From NCBI GenBank assembly GCA_033065855.1, contig JAVXUO010003028.1, positions 52,262 to 116,261 on the forward strand: a stretch of 64,000 nt of DNA, written 5' to 3'. This DNA comes from Escallonia rubra. Its lineage: Eukaryota > Streptophyta > Magnoliopsida > Escalloniales > Escalloniaceae. The position numbers and the translations under genes were made by a program. This document shows positions 1-10,990 of the stretch, piece after piece (position 1 is the stretch's first letter; each line of letters opens with the position of its first letter). The notes beneath the pieces were generated by a model. That model did not search any database. It worked only from the letters and a program-made list of their open reading frames with translations, and was not told the origin of the DNA.

Positions 1-754
1 ACTCCCATGGTTTAGGAGCAATGCTTTCAGAAGACTTGTTCTTGTCTCAGACTGACCTGAGGGTCAAGGTCTCTAGGGGTTCCCATGAAGAGCCCCCAGT
101 GTCGAAACATGTAGACTAGCCACGTAGACACTCTGTCAAAGATGGGGTCATAGAGGAGTCGCATATGATGTAGTGAATCCTTGTGTTAGAGTAGTCAGGC
201 GAACCAAGGTACTATTCCGGAGAAGTGGGTTGAGGACCCACAGTGGTGCAGCCTCTGGCCCTTGCCGGTGGTTGCAGATTTTTGGCAGTGGTATGGCAAA
301 ATAGTAGTGGCCACTGGAGATCAGTTGGTAGGTGATAAGTACCGTGCGGTGGTGGCAGCGCCGCATTGGTTCCGGTGGCGTAAGGTGGTCAACGGTTGGT
401 GCAACCAACGCGTTGTGGTGACTGATGGAGGTGATGGGCGGTGCATTTGGTGGAGGCATCGGCCGGAGTTACTCGCTGGAGACTGAATGGGTAGCCAGCG
501 ACAGCAATCGCACAGAGGCTTAGCGGTGGCAGCAGTACCTTGGCTATGGCACGGAGATCATGGAGGTGTTGTGCGGTGGTGTTCGGTATAGGCGCGGTTG
601 GAGTTAATCGTCAACGACGGAGTGTCGACAACAGTGGGGCCGTCAGAGATGGGAGTGACGCTGCCCAATTTGGGCCGGCTGCCTGCTTAAATCCTTTCCT
701 TTTTCTCTTTTCTGTTTCCCGTCTCTGCTATTTTTTTTTTACTTTTTAATCATC

Positions 755-826
<72 letters not shown>

Positions 827-1179
827 CTCAATTGCCTCCAAATTTTACTTCCTTTTTTTTTCTCCCCAACTCTCTCTCATTCATTTCAAGATCCCGCAAT
901 TTTCTCCATACATCTCTCTATGACGTTTTAAAATAAAAAAGATGAGACATCAATTAATTATATAATAAACCCTTATTAATTATAACTTCTCCAGAGTGAT
1001 CGGCTACGTTTTATTTATTTCCCTATTGCACCCATTTTTATCTGTAACTACTGGTATTATAAATTGTCACTGATAATATTGCCCAAGTCAAACGTCTCTA
1101 AGAACTCAAAAAAACATCACTCATAGAAATTGTCGCTAAAGTAATATTAATCGGCTAACTCTAGGTTCGGGGCATTACA
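1..1179 (-). repeat. Candidate LTR of an old retrotransposon (open at the window edge)
   Basis: The sequence ends on the right in GGGGCATTACA, which on the minus strand reads TGTAATGCCCC, a typical start of a plant Ty3/gypsy LTR. The last ~150 bases resemble those before the second edge at 5623: both have GTCGCTAAA-like motifs, a CTAACTCTAGG/CAACCCTAGA block and then GGGG(C/T)ATTACA. The interior is GC-rich at 250-680, then pyrimidine-rich with a long microsatellite. No coding similarity was recognised, and short ORFs here look accidental. The left LTR end lies outside the window or has decayed. The element assignment is an inference from the edges. Confidence 0.45.
759..824. repeat. Compound (AC)n(AT)n microsatellite
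   Basis: About 16 AC units run directly into about 17 AT units. It lies inside the LTR-like sequence. Confidence 0.95.
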
Positions 1180-2859
1180 AAGATTGTCAACTCAACCCCT
1201 TCGATCAGATATAACCAAATGTCGCTTTTAGATATAATATAACAGAATCATATGATATTGACATGAGCATATGGTAAATAACATTTAAGTAAGCCACACA
1301 GGCAGTGCAGTGTAACACTTAGTAAAGCCACACAGGCAGTGCTCACTATCACAAACTACATATGCATATGTACACCGGCTAATCTATCAAGGTGCTAGCC
1401 TACACCAATACGCACCAATTCCTCCAATAAATACCAACTCCCACCAAAACAAACCAATACAGAATTTCATGTCAATATACCCAATGCAATAATCACTAAT
1501 TCAATGAATAAATCGATTCTCAATAAGTAATGAATAATGAGCATCCATAAGAATTTGTAGCGAACGCTTAAGGCTCAAAGTGTGGTTTTAAAGGCAAAAA
1601 TATATGCTCATCTCAAACATAAATAGAGTTTAGCGAATTTCGAAAACAATTCAAAAAAAATTCACAAAATCAAATTTGAGGAAATAGGTTACGGATAATA
1701 AACCACTTACATCGGTCCACATCTGACTAAAAGAATCGCCCAAGCCATTTCAAGCTCCCCTTGAACGAGGCAATAGTATACACGCCCGTCTCCAGTTCTT
1801 CCAAAACTCACTTAGAGTGCGCAAATCTTATTATTTTCCTCAGATTCTTTCATTCTCCTTCTCTCCGTAGGCGCCCAACCTCATTTAGCTTTTCTAACTC
1901 TCTGACTCGCTCTCTCGAACTATACAGGACAACAACTAACACATCCCACTATCTCAACAACCCGTACTAATACACCTCCCCTTTCTTTCTCTCTGTCACG
2001 GCCTCTTATAAACACGCACACAAACCAACAACACATCACACACACGCACTCATATCACTCACACGATAATCCTTGTTAAAAATACACAAATACATCCATA
2101 TTGCACACCTATATCAGCATAAAATACACCTGCACGATACCATTAAGTTCGCCAACGGGTATGAAAAATTACCAAAAAAATTCACTTATGTATTAAAATT
2201 ACCAAAATACCCCCTGACAGCCATCTCACCAACAAAAATCTCAAAAATACTTCAAAGCGGTTTTATAAAATTACTAGGCTAAAATCAGGCCAAAAAGTCC
2301 TTTGAAAATTTTATTTAAATCCAAAAACTCCCTCCGATTATTAACAGCATTCAAGGCAACCCATGTCACCACACATGACAAACGATATGCACCCGTCTCC
2401 ACTTCTTCCAAATCTCACTTAGAGTAAATCCTATTATTTTCCTCAAATTCTTTCATTCTCCTTCTCTCCGTATGCGCCCAACCCCATCTAGCTTTTCTAA
2501 CTCTCTGACTCGCTCTCTCGAACTCTACAAGACAACGACTAATAAATCCTACCATCTCGGCAACCCGTACTAATACACCTCCCCTTTCTTTCTCTATGTC
2601 ACTTCCTCCTATAAACACGCACACAAACCCACATCACAGCACACACGCCCACTCATAGCACTGACACGATAATCCTTGTAAAAAATACACAAATACATCC
2701 ATAGTGCCCACCTATACCAGCATAAATACAACTGCACATGGTACCATTAAATTCGCCAACGGGCATGAAAATTTACCAAAACAACCCCCTAATGTATTAA
2801 AATTATCAAAATACCCCCTGGCTGCCATCGAACCAACAAAAATCTCAAAATACTTAAAA
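1180..2859. repeat. LTR-like non-coding region with a ~610-bp tandem duplication
   Basis: A block starting near 1782 (CGTCTCCAGTTCTTCC, then a TCTCTC/CACACA-rich tract and TACCAAAATACCCCCTG) recurs from about 2392 with the same order of motifs. The first copy runs to about 2391. The second is interrupted at 2860 by a Mutator-like element and continues after 4028 with GGTTAAAATCAGGC-type sequence. It looks like old LTR or untranslated retrotransposon sequence. Small ORFs are not conserved between the copies, so no gene is called. Confidence 0.6.
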
Positions 2860-4028
2860 GAGTTAAATACGCGGTTGACCACTGTATTATAACGCAAATT
2901 TAACTTTAGTCAATAGATTTCAATTTGTGTCAAAGTGGCCATTGGACTTATTAATTTGTCCAATTAGATCATTATGTTATGTTCTGTCAAGCTTAAGTCC
3001 GTTAAGTGATTTAATTTAAGGGCAAATTCGTCACTCCCTATTTTTCTTTTTCTCCCTCCTCCTCCTCCTCCTCCTCTTCTTCTTCTTCTTGTTCTATCTT
3101 TAATCTTCTTTCTCCTTTCTTATTCGACTTCTCTGACTAATGAGCATAGACACGAGTACAAACCAAGAACCACCTCTCTCTCCTCCTTGCTTGACAATCA
3201 AAGTACAGTTCCATTATCCGGGTGAAATTTCAAACAATTAAAAATCAAACCCTTTCAACTTAACCATCAAACCCTTTTGGATTATTGGGAATGAAAACAG
3301 TTTTTTTGGTTTGTTGTTGTGGTTATGATGGTGGTGCTAGATATGGTTCTGATGGTCGATCTCCTCCTCCTCTTCTTCTTCTTCCATAACCCTTCCACAT
3401 GCCACCGCTAAGTCCCTATACAGTATCACGTACCCCAACTCTGTAGTGCCGTCAACATTTTGGGATCTAATTGGGTCCTTGTTGAAAGTGCGGGATAGAT
3501 CAATTAAATCCAGTTGTGTGTTTGTGTGGAGCTGATGAAAGTGATCTGGGAGGACTTGAAGAGGTGTTTTGATGAATGATTTTGGAGCTAAAATGAGGAG
3601 AATGGGAGAGGGAATTGAGCCACATGACTGTGATACTTATGTGTGTTGTGGTTCTGATGGTGGTCCTAGAAATGGGTAATGGTTGGTGGTGGCAGTGTAG
3701 TTGGGTGGGGGCAACAGTGGCGGCGGTAGGTAGGTGGGCAATAGAGGAAGAAGAGGAGGAAAATAAAAAAGAAAAAAAAATTAAGACCTAATTTTTTTTT
3801 TAAAATATTAAAGTTCTGTATTTTGACTATTTTGCCCTCAATTTAAGCCCCATATGCGAGGCACATGGTCACTTAACGGGCCTCTATTCTATTGAAACTC
3901 ACGGAATGACCTAATTGGAAAAATTGACACAAATTGACGAGTCGAGTAGTCATTTTGACACAAATCAAAGTTCAGTGATTAAAGTTGAATTTGCGTTATA
4001 GTATAGTGGTCAACCGCGTATTTAAATC
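2860..4028. mobile_element. Mutator-like (MULE/MITE) element, non-autonomous
   Basis: Long terminal inverted repeats are visible. The left end reads GAGTTAAATACGCGGTTGAC and the right end, reverse-complemented, reads GATTTAAATACGCGGTTGAC. Similarity continues inward for about 80 bp (GTGTCAAA.TG, AATTTG.GT). Flanks TACTTAAAA (2851-2859) and TACTAAAAA (4029-4037) match at 8 of 9 positions, fitting the 9-bp target duplication of Mutator-like elements. The tandem-duplicated host sequence without the insert (near 2235-2270) shows the empty site. The interior has (CTC/CTT)n near 3053-3090 and GGTGGTGG stretches but no transposase. Confidence 0.75.
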
Positions 4029-4037
4029 TACTAAAAA

Positions 4038-5623
4038 ACGGTTATGTAAAATTATTAGGTTAAAATCAGGCAAAAAAGTCCTTTGAAAAATATTCTTTAA
4101 ATAAGAAAATTCCCTCCGGTTCTTAACAGCACATAAGGCGACCCAAGTCACTACTACATATAACCAACGATACTAAAAAGCCTTGAAACTTTATAGTTTG
4201 CTATTTTTAATAAATCAAGAATCTCATTTTTAATAAATCAAGAATCTCATTTTTCAGATAAAATCATTTCACGCTCTTCGAGGACACAAAAAAGTCCAAT
4301 AAAATTACACATCATAGATCTTGCAAAAATGATAGTGGTTACTGTTTTGCATTTAGCCAAATCAAAGCGGAAATGGCTTTTAAAAAATAAAAATCTAGAC
4401 CGTAGAAAATAATAGACTTATAGCAACACTTTCCATTTTCTTCTTCCTCTAGACCCCTGAATCATACACATTTTACACCCACTTTCTCCATTTTCAGCCA
4501 CGCACATCTCCACCTTACATCACACACAGCTCCACAAAATTTTACACACCTACACCCATTAAAAGACTCTAGAAAACCACACATTATACAAACACTCGTC
4601 ACCTATAATCACACACATACTCGGTATTACACACTAACACGCACTGAACTAACGCGCACACCCTGAAACACACACAAAAATGCACACTGTATACACACAT
4701 ACACTTACACACCATAGACATACACTCACACACCCACACATACACACAGCCATTTAAACACATACCTATTTGTGCATAGCCTCACACACATACACCCACT
4801 TGTATTCATACCCCCACTTCCACACACACACACCCTACGCGCACACACTTGCGCCGAACCAACCACCCGTTCGTCATTACGGTTAACAATTATCTCAAAC
4901 TCACTGCTTACTAACCGATATCTCGCCACAATGACCACCATTTTCAACCATTGTAACACATCAAGCACTAATTACGTCAAGCCATGACCCACGTTGTCGC
5001 ACCCACAGGCACCATTCATCTGTCGCCAACCCCATCGCCGCAGGCATCCATGCGTGCGGCCGGTAATCCCATGCACACACAAAACCCCGTCAGATTTGCC
5101 CTCTATCTTTGGCCGTCTCTCTCACCCTTTCTCTTCATCTTCTCTTCCATTATTGACTTTTCTTCCTTTTACCTTTTCTAATGTAACCGAAATGAATATA
5201 AACAAAATGCTCTCTCTCGGTGTGTGACTTTCATTTCCTTCCTTTTTTTTAATGATAGTTTTTTCTCTCTCCACTAATCCCTCCCTTTTCTATTTCAAAT
5301 TATAATTAAAAAAATGCATACAGAAGACTGTCGTTAAAGGTTGCCAATTTTTTTCACACCAATCGTCGCTAAAGAACCCAAATAACTACTTTTAAATCAA
5401 TCGCCAAAGAAATAAACCTGCTACGGTTTACCTTTCATACAACAAGCTTCATTTTTTGCAACTTATACTCATTTATAAAAAAAAACGTCACTGTCCTAAA
5501 TGATACCACTTACTACAATCGTCACAAAAATCCTATAATATCACTTACAAAAATTGCAGCTAAAAAAAATTAATCATCAGCTAAAATTTACCATAGGCCC
5601 AACCCTAGATTTGGGGTATTACA
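4038..5623 (-). repeat. Candidate 3' LTR (minus strand) with CACACA-rich tract
   Basis: The right edge GGGGTATTACA at 5613-5623 reads TGTAATACCCC on the minus strand, an LTR start, and is preceded on that strand by a polypurine tract. The inner part is rich in CACACA runs (4600-4850) and pyrimidines. GTCGCTAAAG-like motifs lie at about 5350-5600, as in the candidate LTR ending at 1179. The left edge is not resolved because of the duplication and the MULE insertion. No gene was seen; the ORFs at 4726-5227 are low-complexity. Confidence 0.5.
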
Positions 5624-5636
5624 TTCTTCCCCACAT
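5624..5636 (-). other. Polypurine tract beside the 3' LTR
   Basis: TTCTTCCCCAC on the plus strand reads GTGGGGAAGAA on the minus strand and abuts the LTR start TGTAATACCCC. This is the expected arrangement for plus-strand DNA priming of an LTR retrotransposon. Confidence 0.6.
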
Positions 5637-6347
5637 ATAGCATTTCATACTCGATATTTGGTTTCCTTAAATTGCTGGTCTTAATCATTCGTGATCTCAA
5701 TATCCACTAACATACACCTCAAGTATTTATAGGTCCATTTAGATGAACCAAGTAGAGTTCGAGCACTTTACAAAGTAAACGTACACAAGGCCTCAAAGTA
5801 CAAATTACATTTAAGACACTTGACTCACCAAACAATATTACCTTAAGTAATCACAAGTTCCATCTCGATGTAAGTGTTATCTCTACCTTTTAACCTATCT
5901 CCATTTCTGCCAGTAAATTATTGTTATACTATAAGGTCTAACTAATGTCTCATGACTGTCAACTTCAAATATTTCACCATACTAAAATTTAGAATATAAC
6001 CCCGGATTCCATGACTCAACCAACAGGATCATTACTCAACTTCGAGATATTTGTGACTTAGCTAGTATGAAACTAAGTTAATTAAATTTCTCCAATCCAA
6101 ATTGAATTAATATATAACAAATCAAATAAATCTCTAATCCATCGTGTTCCGCTATGCTACTCTAATGGTGTACCAACCTATACTCTTTGCTCGATCTACT
6201 AACAGTGACAAGCTTAAGTTCAAGCTTATGATGCACTAAAGTACTAAGCAATTATTACATATGACTTTCACTCTAAAGGATCCAACCTTGAGTTCTAACT
6301 TGTACTCTCGCTAGCCTAGTTACGAGTCTACGAAATCATATACCTAT
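5637..6347 (-). mobile_element. Short internal region of a defective LTR retrotransposon
   Basis: Only about 710 bp separate the primer binding site (6348-6359) from the polypurine tract (5624-5636). No gag or pol similarity is seen in this AT-rich stretch. The element is therefore either a small non-autonomous retrotransposon or an internally deleted one. The orientation is set by the two priming sites. Confidence 0.5.
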
Positions 6348-6359
6348 GCTCTGATACCA
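6348..6359 (-). other. Primer binding site, tRNA-iMet type
   Basis: GCTCTGATACCA reads TGGTATCAGAGC on the minus strand, the standard plant retrotransposon site complementary to the 3' end of initiator tRNA-Met. The LTR edge TGTAACGCC starts two bases away at 6362. Confidence 0.8.
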
Positions 6360-6361
6360 TC

Positions 6362-6960
6362 TGTAACGCCCTGGAAATCCAGAACATTAGAGAGTCACTC
6401 GATTAGTTACACTAACACAATAATATCCTCACAACCAAAATGGACAACTATCATCAGAGCAACTGAACTCTCAGTCAAACCTTACTCTTAGTAGACTATC
6501 ATAAATGAAACATCAAATCTAAGTCAGAAATTTTTTAAATAACAATATTCACCCATGCAGGGGTTCTAATGATCAATACTAGCTTAACTAAATTTCCCTC
6601 GATTGGCTCAAATCTATACTCAGGTAACCTAATGCCGGTGATTACCTACAGAATGAAGTCAAAGGAGAGTGAGCTTTTGAGAGTCTAGTAAGATCGAAAA
6701 ACAGAGCGATTTGAACGATTTTTTATATACAGTTAAATGATAATTTTTAAAGGACAATAAAAACTAATATTTCGATATAAACAAAGGGAAGAGTATCAAC
6801 TCAATCCTAAAAAAACAATAAACATTTCAAAACATTTCAGATAAAATAAAACATAATGGATAACATTGAACATGAGCAGTACAAATTACCAAAGCCACCC
6901 CAGAAATATTTGATTGAAATATTTCAAAAGCAACCTACAGAGTCCTTCACGTATCTCCAT
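6362..6960 (-). repeat. Remnant of the 5' LTR (minus strand)
   Basis: The edge TGTAACGCCC at 6362 reads GGGCGTTACA on the minus strand, an LTR end next to the primer binding site. No matching LTR start (GGGGTATTACA form) appears before the P450 gene begins at 6973, so this LTR is truncated or lies under the 3' flank of that gene. AT-rich and without coding potential. Confidence 0.4.
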
Positions 6961-6972
6961 AGACACTGTAGG

Positions 6973-8769
6973 TTAACTTAGGTCGTAAGAAGGAGAGTTG
7001 GCAATCAAGTTTAAGTTTTGATTTCTTCCTGCAGTCCCTCCAATAGTCTCGGTCATGTCTAAGTCTTCTGCTTTGAGACCACTAGGCAATTTCCAGTTAA
7101 AGTGATAGAGCAGCGCAGCAAGAGGCAACTCAACATTGGCTAAACCTAATGAAATGCCTGGACACATTCTTCTTCCTGCTCCAAATGGAATATACTCCAA
7201 ATTGGTTCCTATGAAATCAAGAGAGCTTCTCTCAAACCTCTCCGGAATAAAACTTTCAGCATCATGCCAGTAATCAGGATCCCTTCCCATTGCCCATGCA
7301 TTGACGATGACTTTTGTTTTCACGGGAATATTATAACCACCAATCTTGCGTTCCTCCCTGCATTCTCTAGGGACCAATAGCGGAAGAGGGGTATGCAATC
7401 GCAGTGTTTCTTTGATCACCAACTTTAGGTAGCTCAATTCTTGAATATCAGTCTCGCCTATTGTTTTCTTTTGCTTAAGGGCTTGTCTCACTTCGGCTTG
7501 TGCCTTTTCCATTACTCTTGGGTTTCTTATCATTTCTGCCATTGCCCATTCAATCGTTGTAGAAGACGTTTCAGTTCCAGCTCCGAACATATCCTACATC
7601 AAAATGCCGAACTTATGTAGCATAATTACATTGAGCTGACTCACATCTACTGCAAGTACATGGTATGCGACATCCCAAGTAGCATCGTTTTACACAATTA
7701 CTACTATTGCTTATCTGTGTTTGGAGCAATTATGAAATATTTAAGAAGAACCATAAGCAGGGTATACATTCAGATATCATGCTTTTTAGTTGAAATGTGC
7801 AACAAGGACATAAGACAAGTGTATTTTGCAAGCATACCAACCATTATAACTTAAATCCGTTTCAAGCATACCAACCATTATAACTGCCTTGACGTTGTTG
7901 GATGTGATGGGCACCTCAAGACCACTGCTATCTTGCAGTCTTAATAGAACGTCGATTAGATCTTCCTCCTCTTTGTGATCGGTGTTACCTTTCTTTGTGC
8001 TTGCTAGGATCTCTCTCCGCTCACTGATAATGTTGTCCAAGATCTTGTCAACCTTGTGGTGTACTCTCAGTAATTTAGGCCTCAACCCCGTAAGGACATG
8101 AAGAAATTTCTTGGATGGAAATAAATCAGAAACATCAAAGCCTCCTGCCAACCTTGCTAACTCTTTGATTAATTGTATAAACACGTCTTGATCCTTGCAT
8201 CTCTTCCCAAATGTTGCTCTGCAAATTATGACATTTAGCAACGAGTAAATTTTTTCTGTAAGATTGATTGTCGTTCCCAAGGATGACTGAATGGATTCGG
8301 TGAGATGCCAGACTTCTTCCTCTCTTATTGAGCGGAATGATCTTACTTTCTTTGCAGTTAAGAGTTCCAAGGTGCATATTCTTCGCATTTGTCTCCAATA
8401 ACTGCCGTAGGGAGCAAAGACGACGTCTGCGTTATCGTACAAAATTATCCTGGTTGCTAGGATTTCTTGCCTGTTTGCAAAGGCAATATCATGGGTTTTC
8501 AGTACCTCTTTGGCTATTTGAGGCGTTGATACAACAATCGCAGAGATTTCACCAAGTTGTAGATGCATCAGCGGTCCGTGTTTCTTAGCCAAATCTGAGA
8601 GAGCTCGGTGTGGTACTGAACCGACCAAGCACAACAAATTCCCAATTAGAGGTAGCTTCCGTGGCCCGGGTGGCAATTTATCTGTGCTCTTTTTTGTGGC
8701 AACATTGAAGAGGAAGGACAAGAGGAGGACAAGGGAAGCAATGAGAAGGTATGGGAATTGGAGCTCCAT
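6973..8769 (-). CDS. Cytochrome P450 monooxygenase, CYP71 clan (CYP71D-like)
   Basis: Predicted haem-thiolate monooxygenase anchored in the ER membrane and fed electrons by cytochrome P450 reductase. CYP71D members usually oxidise terpenoids or other specialised metabolites; the substrate here is unknown. Exon 1 is 8769-7876 (298 aa) and exon 2 is 7593-6973 (206 aa), giving 504 aa, normal for the family. The intron (7594-7875) is phase 0 and sits before the I-helix, as usual for this clan. Seen: N-terminal hydrophobic anchor (residues 5-24), PPGP hinge (33-36), C-helix WRQMR (125-129), I-helix AGTETS (303-308), K-helix ETLR (360-363), PERF (415-418), and haem loop [10 protein letters not shown] (435-444) with ligand Cys442. 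All key residues are present. Oddity: the 5' splice site lies in a 23-bp direct repeat. TATA-like ATTATATAAT lies about 165 bp upstream of the ATG. Confidence 0.93.
7594..7875 (-). other. P450 intron with duplicated 5' splice-site segment
   Basis: A 23-bp block (7863-7885) spanning the exon 1 end and donor is repeated perfectly at 7829-7851, an offset of 34 bp. Using the exon-proximal donor (ATG|GTTGG) keeps the reading frame into GATATGTTCGGAGC of exon 2. Using the second donor would add 34 bases and shift the frame. Confidence 0.8.
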
Positions 8770-10114
8770 TAAAGATGTTGAGGTAAGCTATATGATTTCC
8801 ATGAGAGTAGTGAGCATCCTGTGTTTTTAAACTCGTGCATTTGCCCAGTCTTTTGGACTCTTTCATAATGCCAAGATGCTTAGTTGCTACTATCTGATGC
8901 TGTACAGTATTATAAAAACCAATGTACCTATTATATAATTTGATCAAAAGTCAGAAGCAGATGATGAGCATCATCATGGAACAGCCGCTGATAGGAACCG
9001 CTTGTATTGTTTTGTTAAAAGCTATTTTATCATATCTTTGGTAGTCGGCATTTTATACAATTTACACATTATTTGCTGGGAGAAAATGAACGGACATCAA
9101 AACAGTAGTTTAGTACAAACAAATTCTACCATTTGCCATGGGAAAGACTGCAATTTACACTTCTTCAACATTTATCCCTTTGATCCTGTAGCTCAGATTT
9201 CCCTCAAGCCTGAATTCATAATCTAGTGAATCCTAAATTGTCGGCATTGTTTGTTCATCAATTTTTTTTTTGGGAGGTTGTGTGCGTGAATACAGAACTG
9301 CAGTCGACTTTATATCGGGGTTAGAAGAGAATACAGAGCGCCATGAAGGATAAAAACCTTGACTGCTCACTCAGATGCAGCAGGATTATGCTTTATCAAG
9401 AAAATCAAGATTTGATAAAAGAGTTGATGTCAGTTTAATATATCTAGAGAACTGCAACTTTAACCCATACAAATGCACGGGGATGGATGCTAAGTGCTTA
9501 GTTTTCTTCCAATGTGTCTGGATGGTAGGGGAACCGATGATGCAATTATATAGATACAGATAAATCTTTCTCCTTTTGCCTGCGGTGCTTTTGACTACAT
9601 TTTTTTGGCATTTAAGGTCTACACTATTATAAACACACAGTAATGGAGCATTTTAACAACTAAGTTGTGTCCCTGCGCATAATAGCTGGTCAATGATTGT
9701 CAGTAAGCGATGACTGTCTTTAATGTTTCAATCATATTGCCAACTCCTGTTTTAACTCTAGAGTCACGCTAATATTACTACAATGATGATGAGAAGAAAG
9801 GCTAGAGCAAAAAGATTACACATCTGACTTGCTTTCAATTTTTGGCGCGTAAATGCAGGAATCGAGGAACTTAATTTGACAGAAAACGTTATTCACTATA
9901 ATCAATGAGGGAAAAATCCATTATAATCCAATTAAGGCATATTTCTAAAACTCTCTTGAATGAAAATGAATTTATGATATCATAACACAGAACATGATTA
10001 TTGAGAAGTTCATTCAGTGCTTGTCTCGTTTCCATACATGTGCAGAGGACTCCTCAACTTGAAGTTACCTATGTGCTTGGTGGTGCTTGGTGGTGGTGCA
10101 GCACCTGCTTGATA
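8770..10114. other. Intergenic, upstream of the P450; nothing coding recognised
   Basis: This holds the likely P450 promoter (TATA-like sequences at about 8905-8940 on the minus strand) and then AT-rich non-repetitive sequence. Short ORFs at 9002-9226 and 9375-9563 show no recognisable domain or codon structure and are not called. Confidence 0.5.
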
Positions 10115-10215
10115 TTTATGGTTAGAAAGGTGAGTATTTATTTTGCAGCAGTCATAGTAAAGACCAATACTATATCAGTTCTAAATCTTCATCTACTCGT
10201 AATATTACAAATAGT
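10115..10215. repeat. Duplicated segment, copy 1 left part
   Basis: The sequence AAAGGTGAGTATTTATTTTG through CTACTCG matches 18390-18475 closely (TAGTCATAGTAAAGACCAAT in near-identical context). The copy continues beyond the hAT insertion at 17097-17300, which matches 18858-19010. Confidence 0.75.
10208..10215. other. Target-site duplication of the hAT element (left)
   Basis: CAAATAGT is repeated exactly at 17097-17104, flanking the two element ends. Confidence 0.9.
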
Positions 10216-10675
10216 TAGAGGTGTCAATGGGCCGGGCTTGGGCCGGCCTAGCCTGGGCCCAGCGGACCTGACGTGAAAACGGGCCGGGCCGACCCAGATT
10301 AATGGGATATCTTGGCCGAGTCCAAGCCCTGGTCCTAGGCCCAATATTTAGGGCCGGGCTTAGGCCGGGCCCGGGCCCTTGGCCTTTTTTTTTCTTTCAA
10401 TTTCTTGTTATTCGAAGTAAAGACTTGAATTGCGGTAATTTCTTGTTATTATGTAAGCAATTGTAATGTAGTACTACGACTAAAATTCTGTAAAGGAGTA
10501 TAAGATTTGTACATGTAGTAATATGTGTGTATACATAATACATATTACCACATATATGTGTATGCAACTTGCAATTGAAAATTAGTAAGGAATTAGAATT
10601 TAGAGCAATAGTTAGTAATTAGAATTTAGAAAGAGTAATAATTAGTAAACAAACAAGTAATACTTGTAAACAAGT

Positions 10676-10692
10676 AAGTAATAGTTGTAATT
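10676..10692. other. Target-site duplication of the LINE (left)
   Basis: AAGTAATAGTTGTAATT recurs exactly at 16663-16679, just after the A-rich 3' tail of the LINE. Confidence 0.9.
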
Positions 10693-10990
10693 AAAAGGTC
10701 TTCGTCTGTTGCGGTTTGAACACACGATCACGTGCTTATTACCTGGATGCAATAATCCCACGCTCTCCCCTGTGAGTAGCGTCTTGCCCCACCTTCTTCT
10801 TCGAAGGTTTTTCCTGGTAGTCAATAACCAATACCAAGATCTAAGCTCGTACATCCACTTCATTCCATCCACCCTCACCTGTGTATTGTGCGATTTACTC
10901 ACCCTCCCTTGAATTCCTACCAAAATCTGTCCCAAAATCTGCAGTCAATAACTCATTTCTCTTTCAAACCCATCTCCATGATTTCCATTA

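Noticed and set aside
262-749. Two short ORFs in the GC-rich start of the window
   Set aside because: They lie in LTR-like repeat sequence with GGTGGTGG low complexity and run into a pyrimidine tract.
6340-6365. tRNA gene suggested by the tRNA-iMet-like segment
   Set aside because: Only 12 bases match, at an LTR edge; no cloverleaf can be formed. It is a primer binding site.
8135-8588. ORFs overlapping P450 exon 1 in other frames
   Set aside because: They are shadows of the P450 coding sequence, without independent support.
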